A program made the translations under genes and the position numbers. From assembly GCF_022345965.1 (NCBI RefSeq), contig NZ_JAKRMU010000001.1, forward strand, positions 546,844 to 610,843: a stretch of 64,000 bases of DNA, read 5' to 3'. This stretch comes from Corynebacterium sp. ACRQK (GTDB lineage: Bacteria; Actinomycetota; Actinomycetes; Mycobacteriales; Mycobacteriaceae). The number at the start of each line of letters is the position of its first letter. Within the stretch, counting starts at the first letter, position 1. This document shows, in pieces, positions 46,143 through 55,106 of this stretch. Below the pieces are notes generated by a model that ran no database searches, was not told where the DNA came from, and was given only the letters and a program-made list of their open reading frames with translations.

Positions 46143-46587
46143 GACGTGTCGTTGCTAAATACACTTTACCCTATGGACATACAGTAGAAGCTGCTAGAGA
46201 TTGAGTAGATACAAGAAGTAAAAAGCGATAGCTAGGATCGCAGTACAACCTTCGAGACCGCGACGACGGCTGCTACCGTAGGCCTCGTTGCCTAACTGAC
46301 ACCAACGCCGTGTCCACTACTCGGAGGACACCCCCAACATTAATGCTGCCCTGCCGGCAGACCAGGGCGGCCGTGTGAGTATCGGACAATAATGCGTAGT
46401 CCTCCAAGGGTCTGGACACAGGGGCTTTCCCCTTTCCTCAGTGGTGCGACCAGAGGGAGTAGAAACATCCACCCCGGTGCACCCGCTGCGGTGACAACGA
46501 CCCATCGCCCGCAGCAGGTGGCAATCGTCACGGTTATCCCTCTTTTTCAGATTCCTGTCCTCGGGATCAGAAAAAGACGGGGACCTG
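46143..46587. other. Gene-free stretch between junction 1 and the copper region
   Basis: No convincing gene is seen in these 445 bases. A long inverted repeat at 46542-46576 (CTTTTTCAGATTCC and GGGATCAGAAAAAG) lies just downstream of the DUF305 pseudogene and may end minus-strand transcription. Confidence 0.5.
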
Positions 46588-47272
46588 TCATAGGTCAGTG
46601 AGCATTTGCTGCATCTGGGCGATCTCGGCCTCCTGGTCGTTGATAATTTGTTCGGCCAGGGTGGTTGCATGGGGATTCTGGCCGTCAGCCACCTCGTCAC
46701 GGTCCATGTCGACCGCACCTTCGTGGTGGGCGGTCATCTGCTCCAGGTAAAGGCGGGCGGCGCCGGTGCCCTGGGCTTCCTCAAGGGCTGTCATGTCCTC
46801 CTGGCTCATCATCCCGCTCATGCCACCCATCTCGCCGTGATTCATTCCACCTATCTCATCCATGGTCCCCATGCCCCAGAGTCGGTGACCGGCTGCTGGC
46901 CCCAGGCCTCGAGCATGGCGTTCATCCGGTCAATCTCCGGTCCCTGGGCGTCAATAACCCCCTGGGCAAACTCCACGACCTGGGCGGGGATGCCCTCCTT
47001 GGCCAGGAGCATCTCACTCATTTCCACGGCCTGCTTGTGATGGGGGATCATCATCTGGGCAAACATGATGTCCGCGTCGTTGTGATCGGCGGAGATCTCC
47101 CCGTCCTCCTCAGTCGCCGCCCTGGTGGTCTCGGTCGTCTCAGCGGTAGTCGTCACAGTGCTGGTGCCGAGGTGGTGGCGTCGGTGTTGCCTGAGTCGGT
47201 GGCCTCACCGCAGGCGGCCAGCGCCAGGGTGGAGGCTACGGCGAGAGCGGAAAGAACAAGGGTGCGCTTTAT
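46588..47272 (-). pseudogene. DUF305 metal-associated lipoprotein gene, broken by three lesions
   Basis: Three consecutive frames carry one protein: a signal peptide with lipobox (KRTLVLSALAVASTLALAAC), then DIMFAQMMIPHHKQAVEMSE, then YLEQMTAHHEGAVDMDRDEV. The expected start codon reads ATA at 47270-47272. A frame change occurs near 47157 (after SAPAL) and another near 46860 (between GAWGPWM and MGTMDEIGG). DUF305 proteins are His/Met-rich exported proteins often found with copper genes. This copy cannot make the full product unless the lesions are errors. Confidence 0.8.
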
Positions 47273-47360
47273 GGTGGAGCCCTTTCAGGGGCATATGGGG
47301 GCAGTGGAGAGAAGTGATGGATCAGTGGACGGCGGTGGATTTCGGAATAGGCGTGGTGTG

Positions 47361-49556
47361 TTACTCCTTCGGACTGGTGGGAGCCAGGTGGGCCGGGTCC
47401 AGATCAATCCGGCGCAACAGCTGGGCGTTCAGGGCCACCACGATGGTCGAGGCAGACATCAAGATCGCGCCCACGGCCGGGGATAGCACGAACCCGATCG
47501 AGGCGAGCACTCCGGCGGCCAGCGGCACGGCAAGGATGTTGTAGCCAGAGGACCAGACCAGGTTCTGGATCATCTTGCGGTAGCTGGCCTGGGACAGCTC
47601 AATCATCGACAGCACTGCCCGCGGGTCATCACTGGCTAGGACCACCCCGGCAGATTCCATGGCCACATCCGTGCCGGCACCGATGGCGATACCGACCTCC
47701 GCGCGGGTCAGAGCGGGGGCGTCGTTGACACCGTCGCCGACCATGGCCACGCTCAGGCCACGCTCCTGTAACTGGGTGACCTTGGTGTCCTTGTCCTGGG
47801 GCAGGACCTCGGCGAAGACCTCATCGATCCCCAGGTCCTGGCCAACCGCCTGGGCCACCTGCTGCGCGTCACCGGTGATCATCGCGACTTTCACCCCGCG
47901 GTCCTGCAGGGCTTTCACGGCGGCGTGGGATTCGGGGCGGATCTTGTCCTCGACGGCCACCGCACCGATGATCTGACCGTCGCGGACAATATGGAGCACA
48001 CCGGCCCCACGCCCGGTCCAGGCGCTGGTGGTGTCGGTGAGCTCGGCCGGGGTGGTGAGGTTGAACTCGCGCAGCATGTTCGGCCCGCCCACGAGGATCT
48101 CAGCGCCATCGACAGTGGCCCGGACCCCCCGGCCGGAGGCGGCGCTGAAACCAGTTGCACGGATTTGCCGACGGGAGGCCTCGGGATGGGCGGCCGCGGC
48201 CGCCACGATGGCGCGGGCCACGGGGTGCTCGCTGTCGGCCTCCGCGGCGGCGGCCAGGGCCAGCAGCTCGCCCGCGGTGACGCCGCCAGCTGCCGCGACA
48301 CCGGTGACCGCGTGCGCTCCCTCGGTCAGGGTGCCGGTTTTGTCGAAGAGCATCACGTCGATGGTGCGCATCCGCTCGAGCGCCATCCGGTCCTTGATGA
48401 GCACCCCGGATTTCGCGGCCCGCTCGGTGGAGATCGCAATGACCAGCGGAATCGCCAGGCCCAGGGCGTGCGGGCAGGCGATGACCAGTACCGTGACCGT
48501 GCGCGCCACGGCATCGTCCGGGCTGCCGATGATGGTCCACACCACCGCGGTGATCAGAGCGGAGATCAGCGCGAACCAGAACAATAACGCCGCCGCCCGA
48601 TCCGCCAGGGCCTGGGCCCGGGAGGAGGACTCCTGGGCGTCGGCAACCAAGCGTTGGATCCCGGCCAGGGCGGTGTCCCCGCCGGTAGCCTCCACCCGGA
48701 TGCGGACGGTGTTGTCGGTGGCCACAGTACCGGCGACCACCTTGTCACCGGTGTCGCGGAAGACGGGACGGGATTCGCCGGTGATCATCGCCTCATCGAA
48801 TTCGGCGGCTCCGTCGAGGATGGTTCCGTCGGCCGGCACCCGGGCACCGGCCCTCACCAGCACGACGTCGTCGACGGCCAGCTCGGAGATGGCCACGGTG
48901 CGGGTGGTCCCGTCGATGACTTTCTCGGCCTCATCCGGCAGCAGGGCAGCCAGCGCGTCAAGCGCGGAGGACGCGGCCCCGAGAGCGCGCATCTCCAGCC
49001 AATGGCCCAGCAGCATGATGGTCACCAGCAGAGCCAGCTCCCACCAGAAGTCCAGGTCAAAACCGCCCAGCCCCAGAGTGGTGACCCAGGAGGCGACAAA
49101 CGCCACGGTGATGGCCATGGCGATCAGGAGCATCATCCCGGGTTGGCGGGATTTCAGTTCGTTCCATCCGCCCTTGAGGAAAGGCGTTCCGCCGTAGACG
49201 AAGATGATCGTGCCCAGCACCGGGGGGATCCAGGTGGATCCGGGGAATGCCGGGAGGTGGTAGCCGAGCAGCTGGGCGACCATGGGGCTGAAAATAACGA
49301 CGGGAATGGACAGAATCAGCGACCACCAGAAGCGTTCCCGAAACATTGCGGTGCTGTGTCCGGCGTGTTCGCCGTGACTATGAACGTGGTGGTCGTCGTC
49401 CATGGCGGAGTGCGGGTGATCGTGGGGCATCGCCTGGCCGTGGGTGTCGGCATCTGTGTGGTGTTCGTGGCTGGCATGATGCGGGTGGTGGGTGTGGTCT
49501 GTTTCCGGAGCGGGGTGACCACCATGGTGATCACCGGAATGGTGGGGAGTGCTCAT
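47361..49556 (-). CDS. copB: Copper-exporting P1B-type ATPase CopB
   Basis: From the ATG at 49554-49556 (GAAAGGAA site) the product is 731 residues. A His-rich N-terminus of about 65 residues (HHSGDHHGGH and many HxH) replaces the CxxC domain. P-type motifs: ITGES, the membrane CPH motif (ACPHALGLAIPL), DKTGTLTEG with the phosphorylated Asp, MITGDAQQ and GDGVNDAPAL. CPH with a His-rich N-terminus defines the CopB (Cu2+/Ag+) subgroup. It follows the HMA protein and copRS on the same strand. Confidence 0.93.
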   Translation of the reverse strand: MSTPHHSGDHHGGHPAPETDHTHHPHHASHEHHTDADTHGQAMPHDHPHSAMDDDHHVHSHGEHAGHSTAMFRERFWWSLILSIPVVIFSPMVAQLLGYHLPAFPGSTWIPPVLGTIIFVYGGTPFLKGGWNELKSRQPGMMLLIAMAITVAFVASWVTTLGLGGFDLDFWWELALLVTIMLLGHWLEMRALGAASSALDALAALLPDEAEKVIDGTTRTVAISELAVDDVVLVRAGARVPADGTILDGAAEFDEAMITGESRPVFRDTGDKVVAGTVATDNTVRIRVEATGGDTALAGIQRLVADAQESSSRAQALADRAAALLFWFALISALITAVVWTIIGSPDDAVARTVTVLVIACPHALGLAIPLVIAISTERAAKSGVLIKDRMALERMRTIDVMLFDKTGTLTEGAHAVTGVAAAGGVTAGELLALAAAAEADSEHPVARAIVAAAAAHPEASRRQIRATGFSAASGRGVRATVDGAEILVGGPNMLREFNLTTPAELTDTTSAWTGRGAGVLHIVRDGQIIGAVAVEDKIRPESHAAVKALQDRGVKVAMITGDAQQVAQAVGQDLGIDEVFAEVLPQDKDTKVTQLQERGLSVAMVGDGVNDAPALTRAEVGIAIGAGTDVAMESAGVVLASDDPRAVLSMIELSQASYRKMIQNLVWSSGYNILAVPLAAGVLASIGFVLSPAVGAILMSASTIVVALNAQLLRRIDLDPAHLAPTSPKE

Positions 49557-49607
49557 GACGTTCCTTTCGCTCAACCCGGTCGGGGTCGAGATGATGGGTA
49601 AAACTGA

Positions 49608-49934
49608 TCAGGATAAGACGGTGTAGCCGGCCTCTTCGATGGCCCGGCGAACCATCTCCGGAGGTACGACACCGGTGACCGTGACGGTAGAAACACCACC
49701 AGCAGCGAGATCAATCTGGACGTCGTCGACCTGGGGGAGGGCCTGAAGGGCCTGGGTCACGCTTTTCACGCAGTGCCCGCAGGTCAGGCCGGTGACCTGG
49801 TAGCTCGGGGAGGATCCTCCTGCTGACGAGTCGCTGGCGGCAGGGATGGAGGCGGTGTCGGCACGTGAGGCAGGTCCGCAACAGCTGCAGCCGTGGGAGT
49901 CCATCGGCAAGAGGCGGGGCGGGGAGGTGATCAT
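49608..49934 (-). CDS. Heavy-metal-associated (HMA) domain protein, CopZ-like
   Basis: From the ATG at 49932-49934 (AAGGAGC site) the 108-residue product has a Cys-rich N-terminal part (HGCSCCGPAS) and a C-terminal HMA fold with the metal-binding loop GLTCGHCVKSV (CxxC) and VRRAIEEAGYTVLS. It probably chaperones Cu(I) to CopB, the next gene downstream. Two CsoR-type palindromes lie upstream. C. glutamicum has an HMA gene in the same place. Confidence 0.9.
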   Translation of the reverse strand: MITSPPRLLPMDSHGCSCCGPASRADTASIPAASDSSAGGSSPSYQVTGLTCGHCVKSVTQALQALPQVDDVQIDLAAGGVSTVTVTGVVPPEMVRRAIEEAGYTVLS

Positions 49935-49983
49935 AGGAAAGCTCCTTCGGTTCGGTGGGGTTCGGCGATGCCGCTCTCTAGCG

Positions 49984-50002
49984 TATACCCCCAGGGGGTA
50001 TA
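49984..50002. promoter_or_regulatory. CsoR-type palindrome 1
   Basis: TATACCCCC-A-GGGGGTATA is a perfect 19-base palindrome matching the C/G-rich copper-sensor CsoR operator type. It lies 50 bases upstream of the HMA gene start. No csoR gene is present in the window. Confidence 0.8.
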
Positions 50003-50010
50003 TTTTCAGC

Positions 50011-50027
50011 ATACCCCCCGGGGGTAT
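50011..50027. promoter_or_regulatory. CsoR-type palindrome 2
   Basis: ATACCCCC-C-GGGGGTAT is a second near-identical palindrome 27 bases (centre to centre, about 26) from the first. Paired sites suggest cooperative binding by CsoR tetramers upstream of the HMA-copB unit. Confidence 0.8.
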
Positions 50028-50073
50028 ATTTTCAAGGGTGGAGGGCGCGGCCCTCACGCGGGGCAGGGTGTGG

Positions 50074-51201
50074 TCACCGAGCAGCCTCCTCACTGTCGGG
50101 AGGGGACAGCGGGAGGCGGAGGGCAAACACCGCTCCGCAACCGGGTCCGGGGGAGGTGGCTGTGAGAGTGCCGCCGTGGGCCTCAATCAATGCCTTGGAG
50201 ATGGTCAGACCGATACCGGCCCCGGCGGCGTCCCGGCTGCGGGCGGCATCTCCCCGGTAGAAGCGTTCGAAGATGTGTCCGAGCTGGTCAGGTGGGATGC
50301 CCTCGCCGTCATCGGCGACGTGGATGAGCGCGGTGGACGCCCCCTGTCGGTGGACGCTAATCCGGACCTGCCCGCCGGCCGGGGTGTGCCGTAGCGCGTT
50401 CGACAGGAGATTGCTCATTACCTGGCCGAAGCGTTGCCGGTCCACGAGCACCCGGGCGGTTTCTGTAATGGTCTCGACCTGTAAATCGACGCCTTTGTCA
50501 GCATAAGCTTCCCCCGCGGCAGCAGCGGCGGTATGGAGCAGATCCCCGAGCCCTTCCTCCGCCAGGTCCAAATCGATCCGGTGTTCCTGGGCCCGGGAGA
50601 CATCGTCGATGTCTTCCATCAACCGGGTCAGGCGGGTGAGTTGGTCAGCCATGATCGTGTGGGTGGCATTATTCCAGTCCACGACCCCGTCCTGGAGACC
50701 ATCGAGGTAGACCGTGAGCACCGATAAGGGGGTGCCCATTTCGTGGGCCAGATCAGAGAGCATCTGGCGGCGGACCTGTTCGGTGTGTTCCAGCCGGTCG
50801 GCCATGGTGTTGAAGGCATGCGCCAGGGTGGTGACCTCGGGGCCTGCTTTTCCGGCGGGCACGCGGATACGGGAGTTGCCGGCCGTTAGGCTGGTAGCGG
50901 CGCGGGTGAGATCCTGCAGGGGGGTGCGCAGACGACGCGATAACCACAGGCTGGCCAGCAGGGCACTGATCAAGGCGGTGGGTAGGGCGACGGCCAGGGT
51001 GATCAGGTTGGCGCCCCGGTAGGCCTGCTCGGCATGGAACAGCTCCAGCGAAGGGTCCTCCCGGCCGGTCATCAACATATGATCGTGGAACAGGGTCGGG
51101 CCCACCATCGTGGCCACGGCCGCGGCCACCAGCAGGCTAATCACCACGACCAACACCTGGGCGGCCAGGAAGCGGAAGGTCAGGCCGGGTCCGTGATTCA
51201 T
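50074..51201 (-). CDS. copS: Sensor histidine kinase CopS
   Basis: The 375-residue protein has two membrane helices (around residues 8-30 and 58-85) flanking a short external loop with HDHMLMTGRED, a HAMP region, a HisKA site (SDLAHEMGTPLSVL) and an HATPase domain (LLSNALRHTPAGGQ, DDGEGIPPDQ, GAGIGLTISKALIEAHGG). The His/Met in the loop could sense copper. Its start overlaps the end of copR (ATGA at 51198-51201). The order copB-HMA-copS-copR matches C. glutamicum. Confidence 0.9.
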   Translation of the reverse strand: MNHGPGLTFRFLAAQVLVVVISLLVAAAVATMVGPTLFHDHMLMTGREDPSLELFHAEQAYRGANLITLAVALPTALISALLASLWLSRRLRTPLQDLTRAATSLTAGNSRIRVPAGKAGPEVTTLAHAFNTMADRLEHTEQVRRQMLSDLAHEMGTPLSVLTVYLDGLQDGVVDWNNATHTIMADQLTRLTRLMEDIDDVSRAQEHRIDLDLAEEGLGDLLHTAAAAAGEAYADKGVDLQVETITETARVLVDRQRFGQVMSNLLSNALRHTPAGGQVRISVHRQGASTALIHVADDGEGIPPDQLGHIFERFYRGDAARSRDAAGAGIGLTISKALIEAHGGTLTATSPGPGCGAVFALRLPLSPPDSEEAAR

Positions 51202-51920
51202 GGCTGCCCCACCCGGTAGCCCACGCCACGCACGGTGTCGATAAACCCCCGGCCCCGGGTGTCGGTGCCGAGCTTGCGACGCAAGTTGCCGATGTGGACA
51301 TCGACGATGCGTTCATCACCGACCCAGGTGGTGTCCCAGACCTCGGTGACCAGGTCGTGGCGGGTCAGCACCTGGCCGGGGCGCAGGGCCAGGGCAACCA
51401 GCAGCTCGAACTCCGTGCGGGTGAGCTCCACGGTCGTCTCCCCCACCCGTACCTCATGGACGACGGGGTCAAGGATGAGGTCACCAACGATCAAGGGGGT
51501 GGTCACCTGCGGTGGGGTGGTGCTGGTGCGTGGACGGCGCAGCACCGCATGCACCCGGGTCACCAGTTCCCGGATGCTAAAAGGTTTGGTGATGTAGTCA
51601 TCCGCCCCCAGGGTCAAACCGCTGATCTTGTCGTCCTCGCTGCCACGCGCGGTGAGCATGAGGATGTAGCAGTCCGAGAAGGTGCGGATCCGTCGGCACA
51701 CCTCCAGGCCGTCGAGTTGGGGCAGCCCCAGATCCAGCACCACGACATCGGGGGAAAAGCGACGGGACTCGTCCACGGCCTGGGTGCCGGTGTGCGCCTG
51801 GCGGGTATCGAAGCCGGCCCGGATGAGGTAGGAGGCCACCATCTGAGCCAGGGGTTGTTCATCATCGACGACCAGCACCCGCCCCGGGGGCGTGGCGGTG
51901 GTCGGTGTGTGGTCAGCCAT
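51198..51920 (-). CDS. copR: OmpR-family response regulator CopR
   Basis: The 240-residue protein has a receiver with RVLVVDDEQPLAQM, the phosphorylated Asp in DVVVLDLGLPQLDG, and KPFSIRELVTRV. The C-terminal winged helix (about residues 145-240) includes VELTRTEFELLVALALRPGQ and the recognition helix region VDVHIGNLRRKLG. A CopR-type tandem repeat lies 60 bases upstream of its start, in the region shared with the divergent cueP-copO genes. Confidence 0.92.
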   Translation of the reverse strand: MADHTPTTATPPGRVLVVDDEQPLAQMVASYLIRAGFDTRQAHTGTQAVDESRRFSPDVVVLDLGLPQLDGLEVCRRIRTFSDCYILMLTARGSEDDKISGLTLGADDYITKPFSIRELVTRVHAVLRRPRTSTTPPQVTTPLIVGDLILDPVVHEVRVGETTVELTRTEFELLVALALRPGQVLTRHDLVTEVWDTTWVGDERIVDVHIGNLRRKLGTDTRGRGFIDTVRGVGYRVGQP

Positions 51921-51981
51921 AGACCCCAGTATCGCTCCGGTCAGGGGGGGGGAATACCATCCTCGCTCAGTGCCCGGCGGG

Positions 51982-52001
51982 GAATCTTCATCAAATCTTC
52001 A
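51982..52001. promoter_or_regulatory. CopR-box tandem repeat in the copR-cueP intergenic region
   Basis: On the minus strand TGAAGATTT-GA-TGAAGATTC is a near-perfect match to the direct repeat TGAAGATTT-2-TGAAGATTT that I recall as the CopR target of C. glutamicum. It lies between copRS (minus) and the plus-strand cueP-copO genes, so one site could serve both. The rest of the 51921-52327 gap holds no gene. Confidence 0.8.
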
Positions 52002-52327
52002 AACATCACCCTTCGACCGCCGTCACCCCTGTGCCCCGCCCCGGGCCGGCGGCATCGCCTCCCCTGGTCGGTTCAGCAGGCGCCACCAGGGATTTCACTG
52101 TCTGCACCGCATACCCGGGGCGGGTAGAAGGCCATAGCCCACGGCTGTGGGGTGGTGTTCCGGTGGTGACCCAGCCCACCGAATTCACCCCCCTTTTCGC
52201 CCTGTTATAAGACTGTGAGCAGGGTTTTTGAATTCTAGTCCGTCAGGCACCCGTGCTAGATAAAGGTATGGCATCGACCTTGAGGCGGTGTCTTCTCATG
52301 GCCCAGCCACGATCCAAGGAGATTGAC

Positions 52328-52903
52328 GTGAAACGAGCAGCGATCGCAGCCGCCGCCCTTGCCCTCGCCCTCACGGGGTGTTCGGCCGCCGACCCGGAAC
52401 CCACCGCCGATGGGACGGTGTCCCAGGACACATTCCTGACTACCCATGGCCTGGCCGGCATGGACGCGGTGGAGATTATTGATCACCTCGACCGGCAGAA
52501 GGTCACTGAGCGTCCCACGGATCTGATCGCCTCAGTGCGTAACGATGAACTGCTGCTCTCGAGCGATGACCAGGAAGTCGTGGTTGATCTTCCCGACAAT
52601 CAGACGTATGTCTCGATCGCACCCTATCTCACCTCCACCCACGACTGCTTCTACCACAGCCTCACGACCTGCCAGGGGGAACTCGACAATGAGGATATCC
52701 AGGTCACGATCACCGATGAGGCGACCGGTGAGGTGCTGGTGGACGAGGCGACAACCACCTTCGACAACGGGTTTGTCGGCTTCTGGCTTCCCGATGATGT
52801 CACCGGCCTGATTGAGGTCAGCTACCAGGGGCGTACCGGCACCACGGAGTTTTCCACCACCGACGACGGTGCCACCTGTGTCACAGACCTGCGCCTGACG
52901 TGA
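52328..52903 (+). CDS. CueP-like copper-binding lipoprotein
   Basis: From the GTG at 52328 (AAGGAGATTGAC site) the product is 191 residues: signal peptide with lipobox ALTGC, then the CueP signature HDCFYHSLTTCQGE with two Cys, and a C-terminal GFVGFWLPDDVTGLIEVSY and CVTDLRLT. CueP of Salmonella binds periplasmic copper; here the protein would sit on the outer face of the membrane. It is 71 bases upstream of copO and likely co-transcribed. Confidence 0.88.
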   Translation: MKRAAIAAAALALALTGCSAADPEPTADGTVSQDTFLTTHGLAGMDAVEIIDHLDRQKVTERPTDLIASVRNDELLLSSDDQEVVVDLPDNQTYVSIAPYLTSTHDCFYHSLTTCQGELDNEDIQVTITDEATGEVLVDEATTTFDNGFVGFWLPDDVTGLIEVSYQGRTGTTEFSTTDDGATCVTDLRLT

Positions 52904-52974
52904 TGGCTCAGCAGGATCCTCACCTGCGCCTGTCTCCCGTGTCACTGAAATCTTGCACCAAGAAAGGTTAAATC

Positions 52975-54450
52975 ATGACGAACGCGTTTTCCCGACGACA
53001 GTTTCTGCTCGGCGGGCTCGTCCTCGCCGGCACCGGGGCCGTGGCCGCCTGCACCAGCGCCCCTGGACCCGCTGCCTCGGCACCAGGTCCCTCCCTTCGC
53101 CCCACCCCCACTGCGCTCGGTGAGCCGACGGTGCGCAGGACACTGACCGCCCGGCCCCTCTCTCTGGATATCGGCGGTATCGAAGCCAAGACGTGGGGAT
53201 ACGTCTCTGACACCGGGGATGCGGCCATTGAGGCCACCGCCGGCGACGTCCTCCAGGTCGATATCACCAATGAACTGCCTGAGAGCACCTCCATCCACTG
53301 GCATGGCATCGCACTCCACAACGCAGCCGACGGTGTGCCCGGCATGACCCAGGACCCCATTGAACCTGGCGAGTCTTTCTCCTATGTTTTTGAAGTCCCC
53401 CACGGTGGCACCTACTTCTACCATTCCCACTCCGGCCTGCAGCTTGATCGCGGCCTCCACGCCCCACTGATCGTCCGTGACCCGCAAGACGCTGAGGACC
53501 AGGACGTCGAGTGGACCATCGTGCTCGACGACTGGGTCGACGGCATTCAGGGCACTCCCGACGATGAGCTCGACAAGCTCACCAAAATGGGTTCGGGCGA
53601 CCATAACGGGAAGAACGGGATGGGAGGTCACGGCCATATGATGCACGGCACCCCGGACCGGGTACTGGGCGGGGACGCCGGCGATGTGATGTATCCGCAC
53701 TACCTCATCAACGGACGTATCCCCCGTGCTCACCGGACCTTCGAGGCTCGCCCGGGCGACAAGGCCCGCCTGCGGTTTATCAACTCCGGCGGTGACACCA
53801 TCTTCAAGGTGGCCCTCGGTGGTCACCGCATGACCGTCACCCACACCGACGGCTTCCCCGTCCAGCCCCGGGAGACCGAATCGATCTACCTGTCGATGGG
53901 CGAGCGTGTCGACGTCGAGGTCATCCTCGGCGACGGCATCTTCCCGCTCACGGCTTTGGCAGTGGGTAAGGACGACCGCGCCTTCGCTGTCATCCGCACC
54001 GCCGGCGGCCAGGCCCCCCACCCCGATGTCGACTTCCCCGAGTTGTCGTCCACCGGACTGCTTCTGTCCTCCCTGAAGCCAGCAGACCGTGCACTCCTAC
54101 CCGAGGACACACCAGACCGAGAAGTCAGCATCGACCTGGGCGGGCAGATGATGCCGTATGAATGGAGCATTCTCACCGACGGCCAATCCTCCTCCGCGAC
54201 CGTGCAGGAGGGCCAGCGCCTGCGGATGGTCATGCGCAACAGGACCATGATGCCCCACCCCATGCACATCCACGGCCACACGTGGGCGCTGCCCGGCAGC
54301 GGCGGACTACGCAAGGACACCGTCCTTCTCCGCCACGGTGAAACCATGATCGCCGACCTGATCGCTGACAACCCCGGTGAGTGGGCATTTCACTGCCATA
54401 ACGCCTATCACATGGCAACCGGGATGCTCAGCTCGCTTCGCTACGAGTAA
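52975..54450 (+). CDS. copO: Multicopper oxidase CopO
   Basis: The 491-residue protein has a twin-arginine signal with a lipobox-like Cys (SRRQFLLGGLVLAGTGAVAA then C). All four copper-site motifs are present: STSIHWHGIALHN, YFYHSHSGLQ, HPMHIHGHTW and HCHNAYHMATGM. A His/Met-rich loop (MGGHGHMMHG, about residue 220) may bind extra Cu(I). It oxidises Cu(I) to less toxic Cu(II) outside the cell. Located last in the copper cluster. Confidence 0.94.
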   Translation: MTNAFSRRQFLLGGLVLAGTGAVAACTSAPGPAASAPGPSLRPTPTALGEPTVRRTLTARPLSLDIGGIEAKTWGYVSDTGDAAIEATAGDVLQVDITNELPESTSIHWHGIALHNAADGVPGMTQDPIEPGESFSYVFEVPHGGTYFYHSHSGLQLDRGLHAPLIVRDPQDAEDQDVEWTIVLDDWVDGIQGTPDDELDKLTKMGSGDHNGKNGMGGHGHMMHGTPDRVLGGDAGDVMYPHYLINGRIPRAHRTFEARPGDKARLRFINSGGDTIFKVALGGHRMTVTHTDGFPVQPRETESIYLSMGERVDVEVILGDGIFPLTALAVGKDDRAFAVIRTAGGQAPHPDVDFPELSSTGLLLSSLKPADRALLPEDTPDREVSIDLGGQMMPYEWSILTDGQSSSATVQEGQRLRMVMRNRTMMPHPMHIHGHTWALPGSGGLRKDTVLLRHGETMIADLIADNPGEWAFHCHNAYHMATGMLSSLRYE

Positions 54451-54533
54451 CCCCCACAGCAGGGTATCGAGCGAGATGCGGAGGTAAATGGCAGCACGTG
54501 TTGTTATACGACTAACACTAGCGCGCCTTAGGT

Positions 54534-54554
54534 TACGTTGAACTTGAACTCCAC
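54534..54554. repeat. ychF 3'-end junction repeat 2
   Basis: The minus strand encodes VEFKFNV with Phe and Lys codons TTC AAG TTC; the stop is lost (GTA ACC). The right side continues CGGTATGTAGTTGCAAAG. It separates the copper segment from the cadmium-type segment. Confidence 0.8.
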
Positions 54555-54740
54555 GGTATGTAGTTGCAAAGTTACTTTCTCGAGAACCTCGCCGCCCACG
54601 TCGCTCCCGCGTTGGGTGGCAGCCGAACCACAAAGGATCAGTCATCTGCTATCCCATCGACTAATTCTTGCAGGTCGCAGGACCTTTGCGTAACTGTCAG
54701 TTCAGCGCATTTTGAATAGCTCAGCACACGATGTATTGTT

Positions 54741-54752
54741 CAGCATATGCTG
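54741..54752. promoter_or_regulatory. Palindrome overlapping the cmtR start
   Basis: CAGCATATGCTG is a perfect 12-base palindrome containing the ATG at 54747. ArsR-family repressors bind similar dyads at their own promoters, and such placement would block translation or initiation. There is no clear ribosome site before the ATG, so the gene may be leaderless. Confidence 0.55.
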
Positions 54753-55106
54753 ACTATTGCTTCACGCCTCGACGTCATGAACCGGCTCGGCCGGGCCATG
54801 GCGGATCCGACGCGCTCCAGAATCCTAATCACCCTACTCGACGGCCCGAGCTACCCGGCCGTGCTTTCGCGCGACCTGGACCTGACCCGCTCGAACGTCT
54901 CGAACCACCTGACCTGCTTGCGTGACTGCGGCATCGTCGTCGCCGAGCCGGAGGGCCGCAAGACACGCTACGAAATCGCCGATCCGCACCTCGCGACAGC
55001 GCTCAACGCGCTAGTGAACGCGACGTTGGCTGTCGACGAAAACGCCCCGTGCATCGACCCTGAGTGCTCGGTGCCCGGCTGCGACGGAAAAGGAGCGGAC
55101 GCATGA
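54747..55106 (+). CDS. cmtR: CmtR-like ArsR-family metal-sensing repressor
   Basis: The 119-residue protein aligns well with mycobacterial CmtR: LGRAMADPTRSRILITLLDG, then RSNVSNHLTCLRDCGIVVAE (recognition helix with CLRDC) and a Cys-containing tail (CIDPECSVPGCDG). CmtR senses Cd(II)/Pb(II) through Cys in the DNA-binding helix and the tail. Its stop overlaps the P-type ATPase start (ATGA). Confidence 0.9.
   Translation: MLTIASRLDVMNRLGRAMADPTRSRILITLLDGPSYPAVLSRDLDLTRSNVSNHLTCLRDCGIVVAEPEGRKTRYEIADPHLATALNALVNATLAVDENAPCIDPECSVPGCDGKGADA

Noticed and set aside
46542..46576. Long inverted repeat as a certain terminator
   Set aside because: Arms pair well but no terminal T run follows on the minus strand, so it is listed only within the gap description.
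46317..46718. 133-codon minus-strand frame near the DUF305 pseudogene
   Set aside because: Arg/Thr-rich shadow of the DUF305 reading frame with no domain.
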